Source: Fulvia fulva | Lineage: Eukaryota > Ascomycota > Dothideomycetes > Mycosphaerellales > Mycosphaerellaceae | DNA length: 64,000 nucleotides | Direction: 5' to 3' | Assembly (NCBI RefSeq): GCF_020509005.1 | Contig: NC_063013.1 | Location: 5,518,001 to 5,582,000 of the forward strand | In this document: positions 43,373-52,938 of the stretch, in pieces | How positions within the stretch are numbered: the first letter of the stretch is position 1 | Layout of the letters: each line of letters begins with the position of its first letter | Program-made: the position numbers and the translations under genes | Notes under the pieces: generated by a model | Seen by the model: the letters and a program-made list of their open reading frames with translations, nothing else | What the model was told of the DNA's origin: nothing | The model's database searches: none

Positions 43373-44803
43373 CACCTGGGGCGAAGCTTTCCACGGGCAG
43401 GACCCTGGCAGGGATACGATCAGGCTCGGTCGTTTGCCGTTCACCATCACAGGTAATCTGGGCCATGCCTTGAGAAGATTACGTTATAGAGGGCAGGCTA
43501 GATGTCTCTGGGTGGACGCCCTATGCATAGACCAAGGTCATGATCGTGAACGGGGTTACCAGATAGAGATCATGGAGCATATATACTCACACGCAGACCA
43601 TGTCTTGGCTTGGACAGGCGAGGACTCGGACGCTAAAGATGGAGACTACATCTAAGTTACAAGTTTTGCGAAATTGTTGAGCGCTCTCCTAGGCCTCCCC
43701 AGCGCGCACTTGCGGCGTTCCAAGCTCAACATCACAATTACAAGACATTGAGCAGCCTATTCGCGAAGAGACGATACTTCCATCGGAGATGGGTTATCCA
43801 AGAGCTCTGCCACGCGAAAGAAGTGAAGGTTATGTGTGGCGGCAGCTGCGTTAGTCTGGCCACATTCAGCGCGTGTGTACACAAAGTGCCCGCCTCTCGC
43901 AGGGGCATGGAGAAGCTGAAGGAACTATGTTCACTGATTGGGCACATCCGTCAAGGACTGGCTGACTGGAGACTGTATCAACGATATCCAGACCATCCGA
44001 GGCTCAGGGAACTTAATGTATTGCGAGTTCCGATATTGACGGACTTCCTCTGGATGCTGCAGCGATTCCATGCTTTCGACTGCACAAAAGCCAATGACAG
44101 ACTCCACGCTATTGCAAGCCTGTGGAAGAGTACTCAAGCGGCCGAAGTCTTCAACATATCTTCCGACTACACTCTCTCATGCGAGCAGCTGTATACACAG
44201 TTTGCTCATCGCTTCATCACGGCACATCTGCCGAGGACCCAGGCCATCAGCCAACTCTTGAGTATCGCAGCAGATCAAGCAGGTAGCGGCACTAGGGAGA
44301 ACCGCGAGCCTGTGCCTTCCTGGGTGGTCGATTGGCGACTGCAACCCGCGTTGAACATCAGTCTGGACGAAGTTTTCGGCGATGTCAATCTGCGGCACTC
44401 CGAACCATCTGACGCATCGGAAATTATCCTAGCCACGCGATGCTATGGCACAGTCGTCGAAGCCCATGGCCACTATCGCGACTGGACTTTGCTGACGGAA
44501 CGCGGTCTGGTTATGCCATGTTCCGAAGGAAATCTTTCTGATGATGAGTACGTCACTTCATTGAGCCAGCTTTGCACCAGACTAGACCCCGGAGACATTC
44601 TGTGCCAGCCATACGCGCAGTATCGTGGAAGACTCGGTCATGTGGCTGACGCAGGCATCGTCCTGAGACCTTGCAAGACACAACCACACACGGTGAGAAT
44701 TGCTGGCCGCTTCCCCTTGGACCTCTGGTTCAATGGGGCCACTGGAATAAACAGAGACACCGCTAGCATACCGTCCACCGCCATCACCGTCTGCATCGTG
44801 TGA
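43371..44803 (+). pseudogene. HET-domain (heterokaryon incompatibility-type) gene, broken
   Basis: HET domains trigger cell death in fungal non-self recognition. Motifs in order: YTWGEAFHG, NLGHALRRLRYRG, CLWVDALCIDQG, ERGYQIEIMEHIYSHADHVL and AWTGED. At GDYI a TAA (43651-43653) ends the frame. One base-phase away it continues with KFCEIVERSPRPPQ, RYFHRRWVIQELCHAKEVKV and about 300 further residues to the stop at 44803. The frames cannot be joined by a GT-AG intron I can see, so a frameshift is likely. The N-terminal part of the domain (usually YxALSYxWG) is missing because the 351-bp repeat takes its place; a poor splice (GTTGGT to CAG) could join a 25-residue start within the repeat to TFYTWGE. 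It is convergent with HMG-CoA lyase, 53 bases apart. Confidence 0.7.
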
Positions 44804-44856
44804 GCTTGTTGCTGATGGATACGCCATGCCAGGCATGATCACTTTCGAAAAGTTGT

Positions 44857-45960
44857 TCAGAATTGCAGTGGCATTGCAAATTTATGTCTGCTCCGCCAGA
44901 GCAAATGGCAGCCAAGCCACACGGCCTCGATCTTCAAGCCACCACTAGACGCCTGTCGTGCATGCTTTCTGACCGTAGATGGTCGCCTCAAAGCTAGTCT
45001 GGAATGCGGCCCGGCTGCTTTTGAGCCTTTGAGGTTTCCGGCCAGCGCTTCTCCCACACGACTTTGGTTGGCAGTACCGAGTTCCGCCGTGATCCAGCTA
45101 CCAACTTCGGCAAGAGCGTCCAGATCAATGCCGGTCTCGATGCCAGCTCTTTGAAAGAGGTACACCAGATCCTCGGTCGCAGCGTTGCCCTTAGCTCCCG
45201 GACAATACGGGCAGCCACCGAGCCCAGCAACACTGCTGTCAAAGACTCTCATGCCATGTTGATATGCCGTCCAGGCGTTACTTGTAGCTTGACCATAAGT
45301 GTCATGAAAGTGACCCGCAAGCGTAGTGATCGGTATTTTGGCTGCCTTCAAAACTTCTAGAAGATGGCTAACATCCCTCGCAGTTCCGACCCCGCTGGTA
45401 TCACCCAGGCTGACCTCGTAGCAGCCCATGTCCAGCAATTCCTGAACAACAGCGGGAACGCAGTCTTCTGTCGATGTGCCCTCAAATGGACATTCAAAAA
45501 TGCAGCTGACGTATCCACGAACACTCATGCCAGCCTCGATAGCGCGCTCGGCAACCTTCCGTGCCCTGTCCAGGCCTTCGATCACCGAGCAGTTGATATT
45601 GGCTCGGCTGAAAGCTTCCCTTGCGCTGACGAAGACTGCGACTTCATGTACACCCTGGCTGATCGCGATCTGCAGGCCTTTCATATTCGGGACCAGGACG
45701 GGATGCCGAGTGTTGCCATCACGTAGCAACTCCTGGATGGGCTGGGCAGCTAGCAGCAGTTGAGCATCAGAAAGTTGCGGCACTGCTTTGGGTGACACGA
45801 TGGACGTGAGCTCGATGGAGGTCAACCCAGTCTTCCGGAGTCTTGATATGAGCTCGATCTTCGTTTCCGTTGAAACGGCCTTCTTCATGTTTTGAAGTCC
45901 ATCTCGAGGCCCAACTTCGACGATTCTGACAGCTTCTCTGGATTCTGTACATGGCTCCAT
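44857..45960 (-). CDS. HMGCL: Hydroxymethylglutaryl-CoA lyase
   Basis: Splits HMG-CoA into acetoacetate and acetyl-CoA, the last step of leucine breakdown. The 367-residue frame starts MEPCTESREAVRIVEVGPRD, with the conserved VGPRDGLQN loop, IELTSIVSPKAVPQLSDA, SAREAFSRANINCS, RGYVSCIFECPFEG, SLGDTSGVGT, GHFHDTYGQA with metal-binding histidines, and the signature AGLGGCPYCPGAKGN with the catalytic cysteine, then ATEDLVYLFQRAG. It starts close to the core, so there is no mitochondrial presequence; a cytosolic or peroxisomal form, or an unseen upstream exon, is possible. The last 50 residues after GNLKGSKAAG do not look like the family and may reflect a missed intron or drift. It lies inside the interval bounded by the 351-bp repeats. 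Confidence 0.92.
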   Translation of the reverse strand: MEPCTESREAVRIVEVGPRDGLQNMKKAVSTETKIELISRLRKTGLTSIELTSIVSPKAVPQLSDAQLLLAAQPIQELLRDGNTRHPVLVPNMKGLQIAISQGVHEVAVFVSAREAFSRANINCSVIEGLDRARKVAERAIEAGMSVRGYVSCIFECPFEGTSTEDCVPAVVQELLDMGCYEVSLGDTSGVGTARDVSHLLEVLKAAKIPITTLAGHFHDTYGQATSNAWTAYQHGMRVFDSSVAGLGGCPYCPGAKGNAATEDLVYLFQRAGIETGIDLDALAEVGSWITAELGTANQSRVGEALAGNLKGSKAAGPHSRLALRRPSTVRKHARQASSGGLKIEAVWLGCHLLWRSRHKFAMPLQF

Positions 45961-47570
45961 GCCCTCTACCTGGCTGCAGTTTAGGAGAATGTATATCGCC
46001 GTCGAATATGCCAGGAGAACGATTGCCGTCGTCGATTTTGCGGGAAGCTCGTATCTTTGTACTAATCTTCAGCAAGGTGCGTCTTCGGCCAGACAGTGGA
46101 GTACTATGACGCTACATGAGTGCAGTCAGCGATTTCCGGGTTGTGATGATAGAAGTGTCATCAGCCGGTGTCCGAGGCTGACGGTTCAGTGGAGCCGAGC
46201 TGTAGCAGCGTCGGCTGCACCGAACATGTCCTACGCTGGCAGCTGTCTCACACGTTCGGGAAGATGAAAGCAAACACCCATTCTTCGTTCTTGCACATGT
46301 GTGACAAAATAGTCTAGAACCAACCATGTTCCATGCATCCCAAAATTCGGAAACCTTGGTGACACTAGCTTGCTCGGGCATATCCTGTGGACATTCATGG
46401 TGACGACTGCGGCGTCGTGCGTGGGTGTGCACTACGCACAAGCTGATGCGCAATTGCGGTGCTGATAGCGAGTGCCATAACGGGACGTATGCTGTAGCCA
46501 CTTCGCAGAATCCTGCACCATGTCAATTGAGGTGCTTTCTAGCTTCTGGGTGTCTATGGCAATGGTGGACCTGGACCGAACACCGTCTCTACGTGCTCAA
46601 TTATCGTCAGAGGCTCCGCATGTCAGTAGTCAGGCATGAAGACGAAGTCAGGTCGCTGTCTTTGAGCAAGAACACAACGCCGGTCCAAATACCTGAGAGT
46701 CGCTTGAGCGATCGCGCGCAAGGTGTAGAAGATGTACAGTTCGGTGCTGGCCAAAAGAAAGTGAATCATGAAGCCCTATAGCAGTCACGCTCCAAGACCA
46801 TAGTATTCTCCCGTCACAGAACCAGCAGTGATGGGTGGACTTGGCACATCCATATATGCAGCCCAGGCCAACAGGCTGCGAGCCGAGGAAGCCGTCATCG
46901 GATGAAAGCAGTTTGTGCCCACCACGATCATCTCCTGCTGCTGCTGTGTACTGAGACAAGAGGGCTGCTGACGTGTTTCTCCCCGCGATCCAGGTCTTGT
47001 CGCGCGCATCAAGATGCTGTGATGTGCCTGCGGCTGGACGCTCCTTCATATTCTTACTGCATCGCACTCGTCGTGCATGCCATGGCATGTCAAGCAGACG
47101 GGACAGCGTCAATGTGACGAACATGTCTTTGCTGCCACAGGCTATGGCACCGCACCGGGCTCGGAAGAGCAGAAGGATCGAAGGTGGCTCATCTCAGCGG
47201 TGGCAGAGACCTCTGGAGGCAGTTCGTGTTCGCAGTTGACAGTCCCGCCTGGCGCACAGCTTGACCAAAGCCAACTGTTGTCCAGGTAACGCCAGTCAAG
47301 TTTTGATGCGGATTATCTAACCTTAGTGAGAGTGTGGCGCCAGGTGGGATCGTGCAGCACATGGGGAAGACTTCTAATGCTCGTGTTGCGCACTGCCGTA
47401 GGCCTCTCATCTCCACTCCTTCCCTCTGCTCTCCTCTGCTCTCAATCCTGTTAATAGGTGATAACATTGGTCATCCACTCGCCTGACGAGCCCAAGGACG
47501 TCGTGTCCGTCTGCAAGACCGCTCTCACGAGATTGATCGCCGTGCGACCTTTGTACGTCCATCTAGCTTT
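45961..47570. other. Long intergenic region between divergent genes
   Basis: About 1.6 kb holding the promoters of HMG-CoA lyase (minus) and the membrane protein (plus). Its last part may contain the first exon of the membrane protein (open stretch QDRSHEIDRRATF near 47511-47550, with a GTACGT donor following). No repeat or RNA gene is seen. Confidence 0.4.
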
Positions 47571-48709
47571 GCAATCTAGAGCATCGAGAAAGAGCTGCAC
47601 CTCGAGATATCAACAAGCTGGCTGGACAGTGGGCCGACGCGGCAGCGGAGGGCACGACACATTCCACGGCAGACCTGAAGACCTCTAGACTGGATGCCTT
47701 CAGAAGGCTCCGGCCTATACGGCCGCGAGCGCAGAGCTATAGCAATCTCGATGGACGTCGCGACACAGTCAAATGGTACTGGAAGGTGACAGCCGTTGGC
47801 AGTGCATTCATGATCTTGGGAGGCTTCCTGATGCTGCCGGCTACATTCGAGAAAGAGCGGCTGCACGACTCTGAGGATCATCAGGGACACGATTCAGATA
47901 TACGAGTTACACCTGCGGTGCTGGGCATATTTGCGATTGCACTTATCACAGCCGCGCTCTCTTTCACTGGCTTGCTATGCTTCGCCGTGAGGAATGCACT
48001 TTTCCAACGAGACCTGATCTTCCTCCCGTGTCTGGCCTCGTGTGTTCTCGGATTATTGACTGTAATCTATGACTTCCTGGTCTTCTCGAGATACGAGTTC
48101 AAGACACCAGCGCTCTTGACCACGGTTGCCGCAGCTGTGTCGACCATCGTTTACAGCTCACTCCTGATCTCTAATCAGCGCAGGATCGGGAAGACCAGGA
48201 CAGTGCCAGCGCAGCTCCCAATACCAATGGTCACGCACCAGCATCAAGACAGCGAATCTACCCTGTGGCAGGATCCATCGTACTACCAGAACTACAATCG
48301 AAACATGTTCCCAACTGCTCATGTGCCGAGAGAGCCGCCGCCATCGGGCTACGACCCGAACACTATCACGGAGGACGAAATGCAGAGACAGCAAATGTTG
48401 ATGCTTTTGCTCAACAGAGATCAGCCGTCTACGCCAGACCCGTCACAGAGTACTTTCCGCCTCGACTGGAATGGCCAAGACGATGAAGATGCACCGCGCA
48501 ATGGGTATTATGGCCCGCCTGACTCGGCCCAGCCTTCGACCGCATATCCGGGGCCTTCGCCGGGCATAGTACGACAAATGACGAACGAGTTGCGACCCTG
48601 GGATGGTGTATGGAGGGGCGTGACCAACAATCGAAGGATTCCAAGACCTACGAGCAGAGAGTTCAGAGAACAACGCCGCAGGGAGATCGAGAGGGGAGGA
48701 CCTGAATAG
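47571..48709 (+). CDS. Four-span membrane protein, 5' exon unresolved
   Basis: The frame is open from the TAG at 47568-47570 to the stop at 48709, without an early ATG. Sensible protein (LAGQWADAAAEG, SRLDAFRRLRPIRPRAQSYS, NLDGRRDTVKWYWKV) precedes the first ATG, so an upstream exon must supply the start. There are four membrane spans: VTAVGSAFMILGGFLMLP, AVLGIFAIALITAALSFTGL, LIFLPCLASCVLGLLTVIYD and ALLTTVAAAVSTIVYSSLLI. The C-terminal 150 residues are polar and Pro/Gln-rich (GYDPNTITEDEMQRQQMLML), ending with a basic RPTSREFREQRRREIERGGP. It resembles fungal four-span membrane proteins of unknown role. I cannot name it. Confidence 0.6.
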
Positions 48710-49378
48710 TGTGTGTGCATATGGTGTATTACGAGGCGTTGTCTGCTGTTGATGAACTACTTGGGCACCCTGATAGCGGCGGCGCATTGGATGTTGTGGT
48801 GTTGGGTCGTGCATAGATGTCTTTACCGTAATGTCAAAACTGAGGCCGTAGTTGCTTGTCTCACCGTACTCGAGCTTTCGTGATGCTGTTCCGATGTCTG
48901 AAAATTACAAGAATGGCATTGATGACCATCTTGGACTCAATCGTCGAGTTTTTCTCATCTCATGCACGGAGTGCATCCAGCTCAAGATCTTCCATAGTGA
49001 GGGTAAGACCGAGCGCGGGAAGAGATGTGGTTGGTACCTACGTACACGGCCTAGGTATCTTCGGTCGTACTTAACTTAGACCTGGGCAAGGACAGTGTTC
49101 AGTTTCTGCGGAACTTTCTGCTGGACGTGGTGAAGAGGAAGTCACAAAAGTGAGCGCAGAAATTGGAGAGATACCATGGCTCGTGCTTGACATGCATGAA
49201 ATCTTAGTGAGCGGCCACTATTCAAACACGCGCAGCCGCCGGAAATTTGCGGCTTGTTGATCAGCCGATCGGATAGCAGAGCCGAGATAGAAAGAAGCTC
49301 TCACACCGATTCGAGCGCGTCCTTGGTCACCTCTCGTCTCTGCTGCCACATTCGACCCACACTGTGCGCAGTGTCGAC
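48710..49378. other. Intergenic before FSF1
   Basis: About 670 bases. No gene or repeat was recognised. Confidence 0.45.
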
Positions 49379-50564
49379 ATGTCAGCCTCACTCCCGGGCA
49401 GCAGAGAACTACCTGCCTCTCAATATGATTTGAGCACATACTGGGGCCGCGTGCGGCATTCCATTGATTTGACAGACCCCAGGTGAGCCACGACGAAGCG
49501 AAGACACGATATGATCTGCATGGATCAATAAACGTACGCTTTCAAGCTCAACGCTCCGTCGTGCTGAGAGCATCGAAGACCGGAAAGCTGACCATGTCAC
49601 CACAGGACGCTCTTCACCTCCGGCACGGGGCTCGAGCAGGCAAAGTCCCTCATCACCAAGTACAAGCAAGGCGAGATCAAGTCGATGACTCCTGAGCTAT
49701 GGAGTGCAAAGAAGATCGTCGATTCCACACTACATCCAGGTGCGTGCAAATCGCCGCCTACTGTCGGACGATGCTCACCATCACGCAGACACGGGTGAAC
49801 CAGTGTTCCTGCCCTTCCGCATGTCAGCTTTCGTGCTTTCGAACTTGGTCGTCACTGTAGGCATGCTCACGCCGAACATGTCGAATACTGGAACGATCGC
49901 ATGGCAAATTGCTAACCAGTCCATGAACGTGGGAATCAACTTTTCGAATGCCAACAAAAGCTCGCCTATGCCTACTTCGGCAATTGTCCAGTCTTACTTT
50001 ACCGCTGTTGGTGCCAGTTGTGGTGTTGCAGTCGGACTCAACTCCATCGTTCCTCGACTGAAGCGAATCAGCCCAAGTACAAGGGCTGTGCTGGGGAGAC
50101 TCGTGCCCTTCGCGGCAGTGGCCAGTGCTGGTGTGGTCAACGTCTTCCTAATGCGTGGCGAGGAGATCCGTCACGGCATCGACATCTATCCAAGTGAATC
50201 TGAAAGTGCAAAGGCGAAGCGTGAGGAGGCCGGCAAGCCTTTGGAAACCATAGGCAAAAGCAAAAAAGCTGCGACCCTGGCGGTCGGTGAGACTGCGGCT
50301 TCACGAGTGTTGAACGCAACACCGGTCATGGCTGTCCCGCCACTCATTCTGATGCGATTGCAGCAGACCGACTGGCTGAAGTCGAGACCGCGGATGGTAC
50401 TTCCTGTGAACCTTGGGTTGATCTTTGCGACAAGTCTGGTAGCATTGCCACTTGCGTTGGCCGCTTTTCCACAACGCCAAGCTGTGCAAGCCACGAGTCT
50501 TGAGAAGGAGTTCTGGGAGAAAGGTGGCGAGGGCGGTCTCGTGGAGTTCAACAGAGGTATTTAG
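49379..50564 (+). CDS. FSF1: Sideroflexin (mitochondrial amino-acid carrier)
   Basis: Sideroflexins are inner-membrane carriers; the human SFXN1 moves serine into mitochondria for one-carbon metabolism. Three exons: 49379-49482, 49606-49739 and 49789-50564, with introns of 123 nt (GTGAGC...ACAG) and 49 nt (GTGCGT...GCAG). The product has 337 residues. Family motifs: YDLSTYWGRVRHSIDLTDPR at the start, SLITKYKQGEIKSM, the signature HPDTGEPVFLPFRMSAFVLS, LTPNMSNTGTIAWQIANQSM NVG, and ending with KEFWEKGGEGGLVEFNRGI. The HPDTGE motif is formed by the second splice, which confirms the intron. It lies inside the interval flanked by 351-bp repeats. Confidence 0.95.
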
Positions 50565-50830
50565 ACCCGATCTGATCAGCAATTTTCAAAGCTGGCGTGG
50601 AGTCTGGGCGTACGATGGCATGGTCCGTGGGGATGGAGCACCAGATGCTTCGTAGTGGTAACTTCAGTGTAGCCGGGAGGTACATTGCTGCAGTGGTATC
50701 ACTCAATTGCTCTCCTACGGTAAAGTTCAGACCAAGCATGATCAAGCATGCCTTGTCATGCAGACGAACGCGTGGCAAGCGACCCCACTTCCTCTTCGCG
50801 CGATGTCATCCGACCTCACCTGTCGAGCTA

Positions 50831-51181
50831 ATTAAGCGTAGCGACCGAGCGCTAGCCACACCGGAGTACGAGCTTGCGAGTACGTAGGTGAGGCGTCAGC
50901 GAGGGAGTGAAGCTCTATACCAGCCCTCAACTAGCCTTGGCGCCCGCTCTGATTGGTCAACTTTCAAGTTTTAGGGTCACGTGACCTGCCGCACTGTGCC
51001 TGTTGGCGAACTCGCAAACATATACTCGTCGCTAACGCCTATGTCGTCGTATAATAAGCACTGTACGTCGGGTAGCGGTAGCGTGGATCGCACGCTACTT
51101 TGCAGTCTAGAAGGGTTGGTAGAGAGCTCCACTCCGCTACGCTTACCTTTGGAGGTTCACAACCGCCAACAGCACATTTTA
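50831..51181 (+). repeat. 351-bp direct repeat, copy 2
   Basis: Identical to 43022-43372, same orientation. It ends 93 bases before the ATG of the MFS gene at 51275, so its CCAAT, CACGTG palindrome and TATA-like sequence are in promoter position. Unlike copy 1, it is not followed by HET sequence. TTAA occurs at both ends (50832-50835 and 51179-51182), but copy 1 lacks the right-hand TTAA. Confidence 0.9.
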
Positions 51182-51274
51182 ACACTCGGGGTCTATACAT
51201 TGAACCATCATGTGAGTATCTCATAATCTGCAACATAAACAAAGCCGCCAGATGCTCATCAGCGCACCGGGACA

Positions 51275-52932
51275 ATGCCTCCTTCGAACCTCTTCCACCG
51301 CCTCTCCAGCGAGCTCGGCATTACAACCCTCATGAACTCGTCCAACGATGTCCACCTCCTTCTCATCACCCGCTTCATTCGCATGTTCGCCTACGGCTCC
51401 TCTACTCTGATTCTAGCCCTCTTCTTCGCCGCACTAGGACACTCCGACACCAAGGTCGGGCTGTTCATGACCCTGACATTAATCGGAGATGTTCTAATCA
51501 GCCTAGGCCTGACACTGGTCGCAGACCCCCTTGGTCGACGCAAAATTCTGCTTCTGGGAGCGCTGCTCATGGTTCTGTCAGGTATCGTGTTTGCGAATGT
51601 ATCAAACTACTGGATCCTGCTGTTCGCTGCTGTGGTAGGGGTGATTAGTCCAAGTGGGAATGAGATTGGTCCTTTTCGAGCGGGGGAGGAGTCGACGCTG
51701 GCACATCTCACCGAGGCGAAGACGAGGTCTGATATTTTTGCACTTTATGTCGTGGCTGGTACTCTGGGAACTGCGGGTGGGAGCCTGACGTCTGGATGGG
51801 TCACGCAGGAGTTGCAGGCCCATGGGTGGGGCGTGACCTCGTCGTTTCGATTCATCTTCTGGATGTATGCCCTTGTTGGAGCGGCGAAAGCCGGGATGAC
51901 TTTGTTGTTGAGTGACAAGTGCGAGGTGCAGTCTGGGCCAGCTCCAGAGGTCGTGCAGATGCGGAGACAGGATCCAGAGGAGGATTCTGGAGAGCGGGAG
52001 CCGTTTCTTGATGATGCAGATGCAGATGGTGAAGAAGAGGTCGCAAGGCCGGCATCTGTGACGCCGAAGAAGTGGTTCAATCTGTCAAAGAGGTCGCAGA
52101 CTATGCTCGCTAAGCTATGTGGTCTATTCTTCTTCGACTCATTAGCAAGGTATCTGCTCTAGTTATCACATCGCTATATGATCTCGCTGACTTAATATCG
52201 CAGTGGCATGGTTCCCGCCTCTCTGGTGGCATACTTCATCTCACGTAGATTCGGCATGGAGGAGGGTACGCTGGGCACAATTATGGCCAGCGCTCAGTTC
52301 GTATCAAGTATCGGCAATATGTTCGCCAGCTCCGTGGCGAAACGTATTGGGCTAGTCCGTACCAGTCAGTCGTCCACAGCACACGATAAATGGGGCAGTC
52401 ATGCTGACAACCGACAACAGTGGTCTTTACTCATCTACCGAGTGCTATCTTTCTCGCCCTACTGCCAGCGCCGTCGTCTCTATTCATGACGATCATGCTT
52501 CTCGTAGCCAGGTCAATCCTGAGCTCAATGGACCAAGCACCCCGCAGTGCTTTCCTGTCAGCCGTGGTCCTACCAGACGAGAGAACAGCTGTGATGGGGA
52601 TCGTCAACACTGTGAAAACGATGAGCCAAAGCTCAGGCCCACTCATTACTGGCACTCTGGCCAGCGACCAGCGCTTCTGGATTGCCTTTGTGCTTGCCGG
52701 TAGCTTGAAGGCTTCTTATGATCTGGCGATGCTGAGCATGTTCGTGAACACCCCTCTGGAGGGTGAACCAAGGAATATCAATGGGTCCAACGTAGCAGCA
52801 TCGAGCACCCAAGGACATCAAGACGGTCCAGTACCTTTCGATGGTGCTCCGACTTCATCGCGATTCGAAGTTGGCGATGACGAACAAAATTCCGACGATG
52901 ATTCACAAAATGTCGCAGCAACCAGGTTCTGA
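51275..52932 (+). CDS. MFS transporter
   Basis: Major facilitator transporter of 515 residues in three exons: 51275-52149, 52204-52364 and 52421-52932, with introns of 54 nt (GTATCT...CGCAG) and 56 nt (GTCAGT...ACAG). The N-terminal half has six spans with LLITRFIRMFAYGSSTLILA, the A-like motif DPLGRRKILLLGALL and GNEIGPFRAGEES. A hydrophilic acidic loop (QDPEEDSGEREPFLDDADAD) links to the second half with GTIMASAQFVSSIGNMFASS and SSMDQAPRSAFLSAVVLPDE RTAV. The substrate cannot be told. The whole frame is intact, in contrast to the DHA1 gene at 31.7 kb. Its promoter lies in repeat copy 2. Its stop is only 6 bases from the LAA1 stop, so the two transcripts must overlap at their 3' ends. Confidence 0.88.
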
Positions 52933-52938
52933 AAGTGC

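Noticed and set aside
50831..51182. piggyBac-type element with TTAA at both ends of the 351-bp repeat
   Set aside because: Copy 1 lacks the right TTAA, and the ends are not inverted repeats.
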